A DNA stretch of 64,000 nucleotides, from assembly GCF_041449215.1 (NCBI RefSeq), contig NZ_JBGNFV010000001.1:3427001-3491000 (forward strand), in the 5' to 3' direction. Source of the DNA: Roseivirga sp. BDSF3-8. GTDB taxonomy: Bacteria > Bacteroidota > Bacteroidia > Cytophagales > Cyclobacteriaceae. Below the pieces are notes generated by a model. The model saw nothing but the letters and a program-made list of their open reading frames with translations. It did no database searches and was not told the origin of the DNA. This document shows positions 16,789 to 25,941 of this stretch, in pieces. Position 1 is the first letter of the stretch, and each line of letters starts with the position of its first letter. Both the position numbers and the translations under genes were made by a program.

Positions 16789-18842
16789 ACAACCACCAGT
16801 TCCTGCGAAGAAACATAGGGGAGGGTAAACCGGATGGAAGAGCCCGCCCCTTCTTTGCTTTTTATGTGCAACTTGCCGCCGTTTTTCTCTATAAACTCCT
16901 TTACCAGCATCAGCCCCAGGCCTGTCCCCTTTTCATTGGCAGTACCATTTGTCGTATGCTTCTGATCTATACGGAAAATCTTTTTGACGGCCTCTTCGGT
17001 CATGCCTACACCATTATCTGATACAGTGATGGCTACCTCATTATTCTTGTGAACAGCGCTTAGCTTTATCTGGCCGCCCTGGTGGGTAAATTTGATCGCA
17101 TTACTGAGCAGATTCCGGATTATTGTATTTGTGGTATTTCTATCTGCAAAGACCTGTATTCCCTCTTTTGCTTCCACTTTGACCCGGATATTCTTATTGG
17201 ATGCCTGGTTACACAGTAGTTGAACATTATCGTGTAGTATTGCAGTAATATCCATTTTTTCTGGCTTTACATCGATATTGTCCGTTTGTGTGCGGGCCCA
17301 TTCCAGCAGGTTTTCAAGAAGGCTGTATAGGTTTTCCACGGATTTATCCAGGTCTGTCGCCAGCATCTGAATCTCCTCCTTGGTCAGGCTGTCTGTATGG
17401 TTTATCAGCAGGCTTGAGAAAGAAGAAAGGCTATTGAGTGGCCCTTTAAGATCGTGGCTTATAATGCTGAAAAACTTATCCTTTGTCGCATTAAGCTGCT
17501 CAAGCTGGTCGTTTTTCGTTTCTATTTCCTTGTTCCTCGCTTTCAGAATTTTATTAGTCCGTTTTTTACTGAGGTAAAGGAATAAAGACAAAGCTACCAC
17601 CAACAGCATAGTCAGGGAGATCAGCACGAGGAAGTTTTTTTGCGTTTTCTGCCTGTCTATTTCCAGGTGACCTATTTCAGTGTCTTTGCGGAGCATTTCT
17701 ATTTCATCCTCCTTACGCTTTATCTCATAGCGGCTTTGCATTTCCGCCATTTTGCGATCGCTTTCCTCACTATAAATAAACTCACTAATAGCGATGAGAA
17801 GGTCTTTATACTGCAGGGCTTTTTTATAGTTGCCCAGTGAAGCGTATGTCTCATAGAGTGCTTCGAAAGACTCACGGATTACGTTTTTATCATTACTTTT
17901 TTCTGCATAATCCAGCCCCTTGTGCAGGTAGTCCAATGCCAGGCGATGGCTGTCCTGCTTCAGAGCCAGGAGGCCTATGAGGTTATAAGTTTTGGCCTGT
18001 CCGCGGACGTTCTCATTTTTGGCAAACAGCTTATTAGACTCCGTCAGCAGCGCCTCACTGCTTTGCAGAGTTTTTAGTTCATTCGCATGTCGGCCAAGAG
18101 TCAGAAGTACTTCGGCTTCACGGTCTGTACGGTTTCGCGTAGCGAAGGCATGCTGGGCCTGCCTTAAAAATGTAAGGGCTACACCGTATTGTCTCTCCTT
18201 TATATTAACCCGGCCTAATCCAAACAGTGCCTCACCTTCCAGGAGAAGCTCACCTTCCTGCCGGGCAGTTTCCAGCGCAAGTCTATACGCACTTAGCGCT
18301 TTCGGCCGGTTATCTATTTCCAGAAATATCTGTCCTTTAAGTAAAGCAATACGGGCCTGTTCTCCACCCAGGTCATTGGCTTCTGCCAGGAGGTTTGCTT
18401 TAAGCAAACTTTCCAGGGATTTATAATAACTGCCCACTCCCAGGTACGTCTCAGCTATACATATAAGTGTACGCGCCTGCATGTGAGGGCGTATCAGCTC
18501 TTCTTCTATTTTAAGAGCATCCAGGGCATATTGCAAAGCCCGTTCATGATCAGAGAGGACGGTGCGGTTTATATCCGACATTTGGCGGAGAGCTTCCGCT
18601 TCCATACCTCTGTCTTTAAGTTTTCTGGATTTCTGAAGTGCCTCACCTGCCTTTTTCAATGCCATGGCGGGGTCCTCTTCCAGGTATGCCTTTGCTATTT
18701 CGAGCAGTAATGCGGGTCGTTTACTGTCTTCTGCCAGAATAAGTTGCACCTCCAGGCTGTCTGCAGGCGATTTACTGCCGGCCTGTGAGCCTGATGATAA
18801 GCATCCTAACAAAAGAAGAAACAACGTTATTCTGCGGAACAT
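16785..18842 (-). CDS. TPR-repeat sensor histidine kinase
   Basis: The 685-residue product has an N-terminal signal peptide followed by about nine tetratricopeptide-like helical repeats (residues 40-380, extracytoplasmic). A transmembrane helix (about 404-425) and a short coiled coil come next. The HisKA domain has phosphoacceptor His 463 in SHDLKGPLNS. The ATPase domain has an N box (NLLSNAIKF, about 576-584), G1 (DNGVGM) and G2 (KGTGLGL, near 637). It lacks a receiver domain and has no response regulator gene beside it, so it is an orphan kinase. TPR kinases of this type are frequent in Cytophagales. Confidence 0.95.
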   Translation of the reverse strand: MFRRITLFLLLLGCLSSGSQAGSKSPADSLEVQLILAEDSKRPALLLEIAKAYLEEDPAMALKKAGEALQKSRKLKDRGMEAEALRQMSDINRTVLSDHERALQYALDALKIEEELIRPHMQARTLICIAETYLGVGSYYKSLESLLKANLLAEANDLGGEQARIALLKGQIFLEIDNRPKALSAYRLALETARQEGELLLEGEALFGLGRVNIKERQYGVALTFLRQAQHAFATRNRTDREAEVLLTLGRHANELKTLQSSEALLTESNKLFAKNENVRGQAKTYNLIGLLALKQDSHRLALDYLHKGLDYAEKSNDKNVIRESFEALYETYASLGNYKKALQYKDLLIAISEFIYSEESDRKMAEMQSRYEIKRKEDEIEMLRKDTEIGHLEIDRQKTQKNFLVLISLTMLLVVALSLFLYLSKKRTNKILKARNKEIETKNDQLEQLNATKDKFFSIISHDLKGPLNSLSSFSSLLINHTDSLTKEEIQMLATDLDKSVENLYSLLENLLEWARTQTDNIDVKPEKMDITAILHDNVQLLCNQASNKNIRVKVEAKEGIQVFADRNTTNTIIRNLLSNAIKFTHQGGQIKLSAVHKNNEVAITVSDNGVGMTEEAVKKIFRIDQKHTTNGTANEKGTGLGLMLVKEFIEKNGGKLHIKSKEGAGSSIRFTLPYVSSQELVVV

Positions 18843-19000
18843 GATCGAATTATCAGGTGTTTAGTTACCTATTCTGTTTTCGGAGTCTTTAACCTAAAAT
18901 TGTAGATTTAATTGTACGGGGAGTGGTGCACAATGCCACCCAATCTTACATTCGTATTTATTTTGGGTAGAAGTGAATAGTATGGATAAACTGGCTGCCA

Positions 19001-19031
19001 TTGTTTGCCAATTTGAAATTCCGTATTTTTG
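19001..19031 (+). promoter_or_regulatory. Bacteroidota promoter for greA (TTG, 20-base spacer, TATTTTTG)
   Basis: TTG at 19001-19003 and TATTTTTG at 19024-19031 are 20 bases apart, as expected for the -33/-7 promoter of this phylum. Confidence 0.65.
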
Positions 19032-19149
19032 GACCTTACACCACAAATTTGGGATCGCCATCGATTCTTTTTTATGCCGGAAATACCCGGTTATTTTATT
19101 TTAAAAGCAGATGGGGTCCTGATTCCAGGTTTTATTAGTTAGTGATGAG

Positions 19150-19170
19150 ACGGTTTCCATCGGGAACCGT
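19150..19170 (+). promoter_or_regulatory. Leader hairpin upstream of greA, possible attenuator
   Basis: ACGGTTTCC pairs with GGGAACCGT (one G-T pair) around a 3-base loop and is followed by a T-rich stretch. It lies about 120 bases into the predicted leader and 46 bases before the greA ATG. Confidence 0.45.
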
Positions 19171-19216
19171 TGTTTTATTGTTGAATTTCTTTTACAGATA
19201 AGAATAAAAGTAGAGT

Positions 19217-19690
19217 ATGGCACAGGTTTCATATTATACAGAAGAGGGGCTTCAGAGACTTAAAGATGAGCTTAATCATCTGAAAACCAAAGGTAGAACC
19301 GATATCGCCCGCCAGATCGCTGAGGCGCGTGACAAAGGTGACCTTAGTGAGAATGCCGAATACGATGCAGCGAAGGATGCTCAGGGTCTGCTCGAATTAA
19401 AGATTTCCAAATTAGAAACTATTGTCGGCAATGCCCGCGTCATTCGGGAGGGAGACGTTGACACCTCCAAGGTGTCCATTCTTTCAAAAGTTAAGATCAA
19501 AAACATAAAGAATGGCGCAACCATGACTTACCAGCTTGTTTCTGAGGAGGAGGCTAACCTCAAGCAGAACAAGATATCAGTTAAATCACCCATTGGAAAG
19601 GGAATTCTGGGCAAGAAAGTAGGAGAAAAGGCTGTAGTGGAAGCCCCGGCAGGAAAGATGGAGTTTGAAATTCTTGAAATCAGCATCTAA
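19217..19690 (+). CDS. greA: Transcription elongation factor GreA
   Basis: GreA rescues backtracked RNA polymerase by stimulating transcript cleavage. The 157-residue length is standard. The N-terminal coiled coil (residues 1-75, including RQIAEARDKGDLSENAEYDAAKD) carries at its tip the acidic residues that reach the polymerase active site. The C-terminal FKBP-like domain ends in SPIGKGILGKKVGEKAVVEAP. It is followed after 5 bases by the HIT gene, so the two are co-transcribed. Confidence 0.98.
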   Translation: MAQVSYYTEEGLQRLKDELNHLKTKGRTDIARQIAEARDKGDLSENAEYDAAKDAQGLLELKISKLETIVGNARVIREGDVDTSKVSILSKVKIKNIKNGATMTYQLVSEEEANLKQNKISVKSPIGKGILGKKVGEKAVVEAPAGKMEFEILEISI

Positions 19691-19695
19691 TCTAT

Positions 19696-20091
19696 ATGCC
19701 TTCTATCTTTACTAAAATTATCAATCGAGAAATTCCTGGTCATATTGTGGCTGAGGATGAGAACTTTATCGCCTTTCTCGATATCAATCCACTCGCAAAG
19801 GGACATACTCTGGTAGTACCCAAAAAGGAGGTCGATTATATATTCGATCATGACGATGAGTCGCTGGGAGGCCTTATGGTATTTTGTAAAAAAGTAGCAA
19901 AAGGGCTTGAAAAGGCTGTTCCCTGCCTTCGCATAGGTATTGCTGTCATTGGAGTGGAAGTGCCTCATACCCATGTTCACCTCGTGCCGCTGAATAGCAT
20001 GGATGACATCAACTTTAGCCGCCCTAAACTTTCCCCTTCCTCAGAGGAGCTCAAGGCTGTGGCGGATGCTATATCTACTCAAGTCCGGTAG
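19696..20091 (+). CDS. HIT family nucleotide-binding protein
   Basis: The 131-residue product has the histidine triad HTHVHLVPL near residues 94-102. The N-terminal half has the usual PSIFTKIINREIPGHIVAEDENFIAFLDINPLAKGHTLVV-type sequence. HIT proteins hydrolyse or transfer nucleotidyl groups from nucleoside phosphoramidates and dinucleotides. It is co-transcribed with greA and ends before a strong terminator. Confidence 0.95.
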   Translation: MPSIFTKIINREIPGHIVAEDENFIAFLDINPLAKGHTLVVPKKEVDYIFDHDDESLGGLMVFCKKVAKGLEKAVPCLRIGIAVIGVEVPHTHVHLVPLNSMDDINFSRPKLSPSSEELKAVADAISTQVR

Positions 20092-20136
20092 ATAATCACC
20101 TATAAATAAGTTACCGGAATAAGGGTAATTATCCCG

Positions 20137-20172
20137 AAAAGCCTGGTTCCCTTGTGAGCCAGGCTTTTTTTT
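20137..20172 (+). terminator. Rho-independent terminator of the greA-HIT operon
   Basis: AAAAGCCTGG (20137-20146) pairs with CCAGGCTTTT (20159-20168), followed by more T. The rest of the 287-base gap to the OmpA gene is AT-rich. It includes a short GGCCA/TGGCC inverted repeat at 20315-20328 of unknown meaning. Confidence 0.9.
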
Positions 20173-20378
20173 ACCGTGTAATTTTCTCTTTTATCTGCTT
20201 CCTTTTAGAGTATTAATTTCACTATGCTGGGATATTCATTTGCTTTTCAGTCTTTTAACTTATTTTTCAAATTAGGATTCTTATTTAAGTTTTTCTTCTT
20301 TTGATTCTGAAATCGGCCAGATTTGGCCAATAGACTATTATTTGTATCGAATTATCAACAAACTTAAAATATGGTGAA

Positions 20379-21695
20379 ATGAAAAGATACACTAAACATC
20401 TCCGGAGGGTATCCTATCTTTTTCCAGCTATTGTCTTATTACTTTTGGGTACACAGGCTACTGCTACTTCTCAGTCAGGAGGGAAAGGAGCCTATACCCC
20501 GGTACCTGGAAAAACAGACTACAAGGAAGTAAACTATGTGGTTATCGGAGTATTTGAGTTTTCTGATAATGCCGGCAGGTTTATGAGTGCTGTAGAAAAT
20601 CAAGGGTTTAAACCTGATTACTTTTTCTTCCCTCCCAAGCAATACTACTATGTATACGTGTCCCAAGAGCAGGACTTTGAAAAGGCCAGACAGGAAGTAC
20701 TACAGCTAAGAGAAAAAAATGGCTTTGAAGAAACCTGGGTGTTCAACCCCCATATGATTGGTTACATGGGTGACAACCAGCCCGACCCTGCCGATGACCA
20801 GTGGACTGAAGAGGCTCGTTCTGAAAAAAATGAACCGGAAGAGAAGAGAGAAGAGCCTGAAGAGACTGCTATGACAGATGATTCAGCGGCTAATAAAGAC
20901 CTGCCTGCTTCTCTTGGTAATATGTCAGCGGCGAACCTTGACTCAGAAAATCACCTTGTTGTAGAAGAGGACGTAGAGGGTATTTATAAAATATATACAG
21001 ACGTTAACCGTTTGAATGACCAGGTCGATATATCCACCGAAGTAGAACTGATCGATAATGTACGGGCAAAAGCCATAGGGACATTGCCCGCTCATGAAGT
21101 AAAGGTGGTGAAAGACCCTGAAAATGGGGCGAGAAGCCTTCAACTGGTGGCCCAGCCATTCGGGTACAGAAGGATGATCCATACGCTGAATCTCGATGAA
21201 CCTGTGTCTGATGATAATGAAGAATTTGTTCAGGTTGATGGAGGTGTAATCTATGTTAACTTCCCTCTGGAAAGGCTTAAGAAAGATGATAAGGTCATTA
21301 TGTATAAGGTCTTCTTCCAGAATGATGCAGCCATCCTTCGTCCGGAAAGCAAATATGAAGTAAATGCCCTTCTGGAAATGATGAAGGAAAACGAAGACTA
21401 TGAGATCAAGCTGCATGGTCATACGAATGGTAATAGTGCAGGAAAGATCATCAGATTGGGCGAAGGTAGCCGCGACTACTTTACCATGGACAACTCTGTG
21501 GAAGAAGGCTGGGGCAGTGCCAAGCAACTAAGCAAGGAAAGAGCAGAAACTATCAAGCGCTTTCTAGTAGACAATGGAGTGGATGAAAGCCGTATCCAGG
21601 TAAAAGGCTGGGGTGGCAAACAGATGATATTTGATAAAAACTCTTCCTCCGCCAAGAAAAATATCAGAGTAGAGGTAGAGGTGCTTAAGGATTAA
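20379..21695 (+). CDS. OmpA family protein with N-terminal sporulation-related-like segment
   Basis: The 438-residue product has a signal peptide (hydrophobic about residues 13-28). A region of about 90 residues (NYVVIGVFEFSDNAGRFMSAV, then YYYVYVSQEQDFEKARQEV) has the rhythm of a peptidoglycan-binding SPOR-like fold. An acidic linker follows. The C-terminal OmpA-like domain (about residues 310-435) has FQNDAAILRPESKYEVNALLEMM, LHGHTNGN and the LSKERAETIKRFLVDNGVDESRI segment. It should tether the outer membrane to peptidoglycan. The SPOR assignment is tentative and the OmpA domain is clear. Confidence 0.92.
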   Translation: MKRYTKHLRRVSYLFPAIVLLLLGTQATATSQSGGKGAYTPVPGKTDYKEVNYVVIGVFEFSDNAGRFMSAVENQGFKPDYFFFPPKQYYYVYVSQEQDFEKARQEVLQLREKNGFEETWVFNPHMIGYMGDNQPDPADDQWTEEARSEKNEPEEKREEPEETAMTDDSAANKDLPASLGNMSAANLDSENHLVVEEDVEGIYKIYTDVNRLNDQVDISTEVELIDNVRAKAIGTLPAHEVKVVKDPENGARSLQLVAQPFGYRRMIHTLNLDEPVSDDNEEFVQVDGGVIYVNFPLERLKKDDKVIMYKVFFQNDAAILRPESKYEVNALLEMMKENEDYEIKLHGHTNGNSAGKIIRLGEGSRDYFTMDNSVEEGWGSAKQLSKERAETIKRFLVDNGVDESRIQVKGWGGKQMIFDKNSSSAKKNIRVEVEVLKD

Positions 21696-21711
21696 ACTTA
21701 GGGAGATGTGA

Positions 21712-22296
21712 TTACTGAAAATGCCTTCCTGGATTATCTTTCAGGAAGGCTTTCCAGCTTTTAGAGGGGCTGTTTCCGCGGCCATTCTGAAAGTTATGAC
21801 AAACCGCAACCGCCAGAGCATCCGTAGCATCCAGAAGCTTTGGCTGTTCAGTGAAGCCCAGTAGCTTTTTAAGCATTTCAGCTACCTGCTCTTTACTGGC
21901 ATTACCATTGCCTGTTACCGATTGCTTTACCTTTTTTGGCGCATATTCGGTAATAGGTATTTCACGGGAAAGGGCTGCAGCCATAGCCACCCCTTGGGCT
22001 CGTCCAAGTTTTAGCATTGACTGTACGTTTTTGCCATAGAATGGCGCCTCCAGAGCTACCTCATCCGGGCAGTGCTCATCAAGTAGGCTTGCCACCCTGT
22101 CAAAGATCTTCTTTAGTTTTAGCTCATGCTGACTATATTTGCTAAGGTGGATTACACCAAACTGTAACAAAGACATGCGGTTACCCTTAACGATTATGAT
22201 GCCATAGCCCATCACCGTAGTGCCCGGATCCAGGCCAAGTATGATTTTCTCTTTTGAGCCCGATGACTCCCTGGCAGATGGTTTTTGAGTAAACAT
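21712..22296 (-). CDS. ruvC: Crossover junction endodeoxyribonuclease RuvC
   Basis: RuvC resolves Holliday junctions made during recombination. The 194-residue product has the RNase H-fold catalytic residues: Asp in [14 protein letters not shown] (residue 23), Glu in [12 protein letters not shown], and the C-terminal Asp pair in [45 protein letters not shown] is typical of the family. The convergent OmpA gene ends 16 bases away. The neighbouring gene on the other side starts only 2 bases from the ruvC start in the opposite direction. Confidence 0.97.
   Translation of the reverse strand: MFTQKPSARESSGSKEKIILGLDPGTTVMGYGIIIVKGNRMSLLQFGVIHLSKYSQHELKLKKIFDRVASLLDEHCPDEVALEAPFYGKNVQSMLKLGRAQGVAMAAALSREIPITEYAPKKVKQSVTGNGNASKEQVAEMLKKLLGFTEQPKLLDATDALAVAVCHNFQNGRGNSPSKSWKAFLKDNPGRHFQ
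21723..21750 (+). terminator. Hairpin inside the ruvC 3' end, likely terminator for the OmpA gene
   Basis: GCCTTCCTG (21723-21731) and CAGGAAGGC (21742-21750) form a perfect 9-base-pair stem with T-rich sequence following on the plus strand. It begins 28 bases after the OmpA-family stop but lies within the last codons of ruvC on the other strand. Confidence 0.55.
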
Positions 22297-22298
22297 CT

Positions 22299-23282
22299 AT
22301 GCAATATACTCAGCTACTTGCAGCAGACAAAAAAAGCAGTTTCCCCACCTGGTATAAGGTGGTGGGCAGTGTGGTTATGGCTCTGGCTGTAGCTGGTCTG
22401 ATCTGGTGGCAGTTTTCCTCTTACGGATCCAGTTTAGGAAAAGTTCATGAGGTGTGGGCGGGCATGTCACTGGTATCCTCGTGGTATGTATGGGCGATAT
22501 GCGTAATCCTTATGGTGATTAACTGGTCGGCAGAGGCCGGTAAGTGGCATTATCTTGCCAGGCGCGTTACGCCATTGTCATTTTTTGAGGCCTTCAGAGG
22601 TGTCCTTTCCGGCTTGAGCCTTAATGCCGTACTACCTCACTTTCTGGGGGACTATGCTGGGCGAATTTCGGCAGTTAAACATAGGCATAGATTCCGGCTG
22701 GTAGGGGGGCTATGGATCGGTCATGTAACCCAGATGGCAATTACATGCTTTGCAGGGGCATATGGCTTAGCATTATTCATAAATTACTATTTCCCGCATT
22801 TTCCTGTAGTATCTATTGCTGTCGCAGGTGTAGCCATAACCCTACTTAGTTTAGCTCTGATCATGAGCTCCCTCCCCCGATTTATCAGAATATTCGGCCG
22901 GAGTAAAGCCGGACTGTTTCTAAAGACAGCTCATCAGTTCGATAAATCAGACTGGGTGGTAGCGCTTGCTTTTAGTGCCGCACGCTACATTTGCTTTTCA
23001 CTGCAGTTTCTTCTGCTACTAAACCTGCTCGGGCTTCAATTATCATTGCACCTTCAGATAGCTGGTATCACCTGGGTCTATTTAATTAAATCCTGGGCTC
23101 CGGCCATAAATATTGTGGCAGACCTGGGTATCAGAGAGGTGGCCGCCCTGGCTTTTTTTCCATTATTCGGGGCTGACCCAGCCATAATTGTAGCCTCCGG
23201 CCTAAGTGTTTGGTTTTTAAACCTTTTTGTGCCAGGTATTATAGGCGCAGCCAGTCTTATTCGTATGCCTGCATGCCGCTAA
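22299..23282 (+). CDS. Lysylphosphatidylglycerol-synthase-type transmembrane (UPF0104) protein
   Basis: The 327-residue polytopic product resembles the flippase half of MprF/AglD: about eight helices, with the conserved AFRGVLSGLSLNAVLPHFLGDYAGR region and RYICFSLQFLLLLNLLG. The ending WAPAINIVADLGIREVAALAFFPLFG is typical of the family. It has no aminoacyl-transferase domain. Genes of this kind beside glycosyltransferases usually move a lipid-linked product across the membrane. It opens the nine-gene run to 30734. Confidence 0.88.
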   Translation: MQYTQLLAADKKSSFPTWYKVVGSVVMALAVAGLIWWQFSSYGSSLGKVHEVWAGMSLVSSWYVWAICVILMVINWSAEAGKWHYLARRVTPLSFFEAFRGVLSGLSLNAVLPHFLGDYAGRISAVKHRHRFRLVGGLWIGHVTQMAITCFAGAYGLALFINYYFPHFPVVSIAVAGVAITLLSLALIMSSLPRFIRIFGRSKAGLFLKTAHQFDKSDWVVALAFSAARYICFSLQFLLLLNLLGLQLSLHLQIAGITWVYLIKSWAPAINIVADLGIREVAALAFFPLFGADPAIIVASGLSVWFLNLFVPGIIGAASLIRMPACR

Positions 23283-24427
23283 TTCTGATTATCTGGCTTC
23301 CTCTGTTTTTATTGTATACGTTCCTGATTTTGTATGCATCATTCAGATGGCGCACCTTGCCGGAGGTAGTTCCGTCTCCTGCAGAACGCCATTTGGACTT
23401 AACGGTGATCATACCCGCAAGAAATGAGGCTGAAGGCATTATTTCATTACTAAACGATCTTGCCTTACAAGACTATCCTGACAGCCACTATGAGGTAATT
23501 GTAGTGGATGATTATTCAGAAGATGATACATTTGATCTGGTGGTACAGTACATTTCCCAATCAGACAAGAACGTAAGAATCTTGTCAGTATCAGATAGCC
23601 CGTTTAATATTTCCTCTCCAAAAAAGAACGCCCTGGCTTATGGTATCTCCAGGGCCAGAGGTACTCATATTGTTACAACTGATGCAGATTGCCGGGTAGG
23701 TAATAGTTGGTTATCTATTCATAACCAGTTGCTTTCCCGGGAAAGATGTAAAATGGTTGCTGGTCCGGTTTACTATACCGCAGAGGACAGTTTTCTTCAA
23801 AAAGCCCAGGGATTAGAACTGGCCGCATTAATCGGTACCGGAGCAGTCAGCCTCGCCATCGGTAAAGCCGGTATGGCTAACGGTGCCAACCTTTCTTTTT
23901 CACTGGAAGTTTATAAGGAAGTAGACGGATATACCGGAAATGAGCATATAGTTTCCGGGGACGATGAATTTTTACTCAGAAAAATACATAGTCAATCGCC
24001 TGAAAGCGTGGTGTTTGCAAAGAGTCAAGAGGTGGTGGTGAGTACCGCTCCCTGCAAAAATCTCATCGCTTTATTTCATCAGCGAAGACGGTGGGCGGGC
24101 AAATGGAGGCTTCACGGGGACATTTTCTCAATTTTCCTTCCTCTTTTTGTGTTTCTGTTTTACCTGGGCTGGTTATCCGTAATAGCCTTAGCCTTCACTC
24201 ATTTTACGTTTATTTGGCTTATTTTATCCACATTTATACTAAAAACCGCTATCGAGTTTTTATTTTTACAGCCGATTAGGATTTTGGGTGGAAAGAAGGT
24301 TTCCTTTCCTGTACTTATCGTCCTCCAGCTATTATATCCGTTTTATGTGATATTTTTTGGTATAGCTGCCAATGCAGGCGGTTTCAGATGGAAAGGAAGA
24401 ACCTATAGTAAACATACTAATGACTGA
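23273..24427 (+). CDS. Family 2 glycosyltransferase, membrane-bound
   Basis: The product has 384 residues from ATG 23273, which overlaps the previous stop by 10 bases. An N-terminal membrane helix (LILIIWLPLFLLYTFLILY) precedes a GT-A domain with VIIPARNEAEGI, VVDDYSEDDTFDL, the DXD-type TTDADCR, GDDEF and the QRRRW motif (FHQRRRWAGKW). C-terminal membrane helices follow from about residue 285. This layout is that of processive or lipid-linked GT2 enzymes. The sugar and acceptor are unknown. A second GT2 lies 3.4 kb downstream in the same run. Confidence 0.93.
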   Translation: MPLILIIWLPLFLLYTFLILYASFRWRTLPEVVPSPAERHLDLTVIIPARNEAEGIISLLNDLALQDYPDSHYEVIVVDDYSEDDTFDLVVQYISQSDKNVRILSVSDSPFNISSPKKNALAYGISRARGTHIVTTDADCRVGNSWLSIHNQLLSRERCKMVAGPVYYTAEDSFLQKAQGLELAALIGTGAVSLAIGKAGMANGANLSFSLEVYKEVDGYTGNEHIVSGDDEFLLRKIHSQSPESVVFAKSQEVVVSTAPCKNLIALFHQRRRWAGKWRLHGDIFSIFLPLFVFLFYLGWLSVIALAFTHFTFIWLILSTFILKTAIEFLFLQPIRILGGKKVSFPVLIVLQLLYPFYVIFFGIAANAGGFRWKGRTYSKHTND

Positions 24428-24677
24428 AGAGGAGTTTGATGTACTCGATGAGCTATACTTTTTACAGTCTTTCACTTATCTCGAGGATACCCTGGGACTT
24501 TCACGTGAAAAGCTGATTCAGATATTGCAGCAACTCATCAATAAACAGTGGGTAAAAGTCTACGAGAATGCCACCGATGAACTTAGTGCGGATAAGCTGA
24601 GCCTATCATCATCCGAAGCAACAAAATATTTATACCTTGCCAGTAAAGAAGGCCTGCTGGCTCACAATGGAAGGTAA
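24420..24677 (+). CDS. Small conserved-looking protein of unknown function
   Basis: The product has 85 residues from ATG 24420, overlapping the GT2 stop by 8 bases. It is acidic, almost all helical, and ends in a GLLAHNGR tail. The order of helices (FDVLDELYFLQSF, TLGLSREKLIQILQQLINKQWVKVYE) resembles a winged-helix or MarR-like half domain with IQILQQLINKQWVKV as recognition helix and wing start. No family is recognised. Position between GT2 and the OppC-like permease suggests an accessory role. Confidence 0.8.
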   Translation: MTEEEFDVLDELYFLQSFTYLEDTLGLSREKLIQILQQLINKQWVKVYENATDELSADKLSLSSSEATKYLYLASKEGLLAHNGR

Positions 24678-24683
24678 CACAGA

Positions 24684-25931
24684 ATGGCCAATAGTAATTT
24701 GCAAATAGAACACCATTCGCCTAACTACTACGTAAGGAAGCGCCTTAAGCGGAACAAACCCGCTATGTTCGGCCTTACCATAATTATAGTAGCTACTTTG
24801 GTAGCCCTGCTGGGTTATTTAGTTATGCCCGATAGTACACCTAATGCAAATGATGGAGCGGTTCAGATACAGAAACTGCTTCCAGGGGAGTCCGCTCTAC
24901 TGCTTAAGGTGCACAAGAATATGGAAATCCCGGACGAGAATATTTTTCACAAAGCCTTTTTCGGACAAGAAAGCCCGTATATCCTCGTGCCTATCAATGA
25001 GTACCGGGTAGAGGGGGTAACCGTCTATGCTAAGACCGTAAGCTCCCCTAATAAGGAGACAGAATATAGTCTGGTAAATGTGGTTAAGCCTGTATTCGTT
25101 GGCCAGTCAGACAAATTAAGCCCCGAGGGTGAAAAATTTATAGTAAAAGGAGATAACATCCGCTATCTTGATCTCCAGGGAGAGGTTCAAACCACCACCA
25201 GACAGGAATTACTGGAAACGTTCGAAGAGGAGAATATCGAAAACAGAACCTTCATCCTGGGTACTGACAAGGCAGGGCGTGACATGTTTAGCCGCCTGCT
25301 TTTCGGAGCCCGTATATCCATGGCCATCGGGTTTGTTTCAGTTATCATCTCGATGTTTCTGGGAGTACTTATGGGGTCACTGGCCGGCTTCTTTGGTGGT
25401 ATGGTTGATAATATTATTCTCTGGTTTATGAGCGTGATCTGGTCTATTCCCGGGATCATGCTCGTTATTGCCATTAGCCTTGCCTTGCAAAGCCGGGGTG
25501 TCTGGGTCGCTTTCATAGCCGTAGGTCTTACCATGTGGGTGGATGTAGCCAGAGTGGTCAGAGGCCAGATCCTTTCTGTAAAGGAAAAACTTTATGTAGA
25601 AGCCGCCAGAGCGTATGGGATTAAGAGCTTACGCATTATTTATAAGCATATACTACCTAATATTCTCGGGCCGTTGATTGTGATTGCTACCGCTAACTTT
25701 GCAGCGGCCATTCTACTTGAGGCAGGCCTTAGCTTTCTTGGACTCAGTGTACAGCCCCCCACACCATCCTGGGGTATCATGATCTATGAAGGCTATCACG
25801 CTATTGGGTCGCCTAATAGCTGGCCACTGGTAGTGCTGCCGGGGGCTGCCATATGTTTTATGGTTTTGGCCTTTAACCTGCTTGGTAATGGATTGCGCGA
25901 TGCCTATGATCCTAAAACTATGCTAAAATAA
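24684..25931 (+). CDS. OppC/DppC-like ABC transporter permease with a large periplasmic insertion
   Basis: The 415-residue product has the first membrane helix at about residues 29-49. Some 140 residues of extracytoplasmic sequence (NANDGAVQIQKLLPGES to about 190) precede the permease core. The core starts at FILGTDKAGRDMFSRLLFGARIS and includes the EAA loop (VEAARAYGIKSLRIIYKHIL) that docks with the ATPase, and the SWGIMIYEGY ending. Ordinary OppC proteins are about 300 residues, so the insertion is the unusual part. No OppB, ATPase or binding-protein gene is adjacent, so its partners must be encoded elsewhere. Confidence 0.92.
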   Translation: MANSNLQIEHHSPNYYVRKRLKRNKPAMFGLTIIIVATLVALLGYLVMPDSTPNANDGAVQIQKLLPGESALLLKVHKNMEIPDENIFHKAFFGQESPYILVPINEYRVEGVTVYAKTVSSPNKETEYSLVNVVKPVFVGQSDKLSPEGEKFIVKGDNIRYLDLQGEVQTTTRQELLETFEEENIENRTFILGTDKAGRDMFSRLLFGARISMAIGFVSVIISMFLGVLMGSLAGFFGGMVDNIILWFMSVIWSIPGIMLVIAISLALQSRGVWVAFIAVGLTMWVDVARVVRGQILSVKEKLYVEAARAYGIKSLRIIYKHILPNILGPLIVIATANFAAAILLEAGLSFLGLSVQPPTPSWGIMIYEGYHAIGSPNSWPLVVLPGAAICFMVLAFNLLGNGLRDAYDPKTMLK

Positions 25932-25941
25932 AGCTGTAGGA

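Larger units (their letters stand above)
18843..19216 (+). other. 374-base intergenic region with the greA promoter and leader
   Basis: The gap between the divergent kinase and greA genes has no credible ORF. It contains the promoter at 19001-19031 and a hairpin at 19150-19170 (listed separately), so the greA transcript should have a leader of roughly 180 bases. The part next to the kinase start shows no clear minus-strand promoter consensus. Confidence 0.5.

Noticed and set aside
16785-18842. Two-component pair around the TPR kinase
   Set aside because: No receiver-domain gene is adjacent; the pseudo-receiver fusion lies 45 kb away and shows no link.
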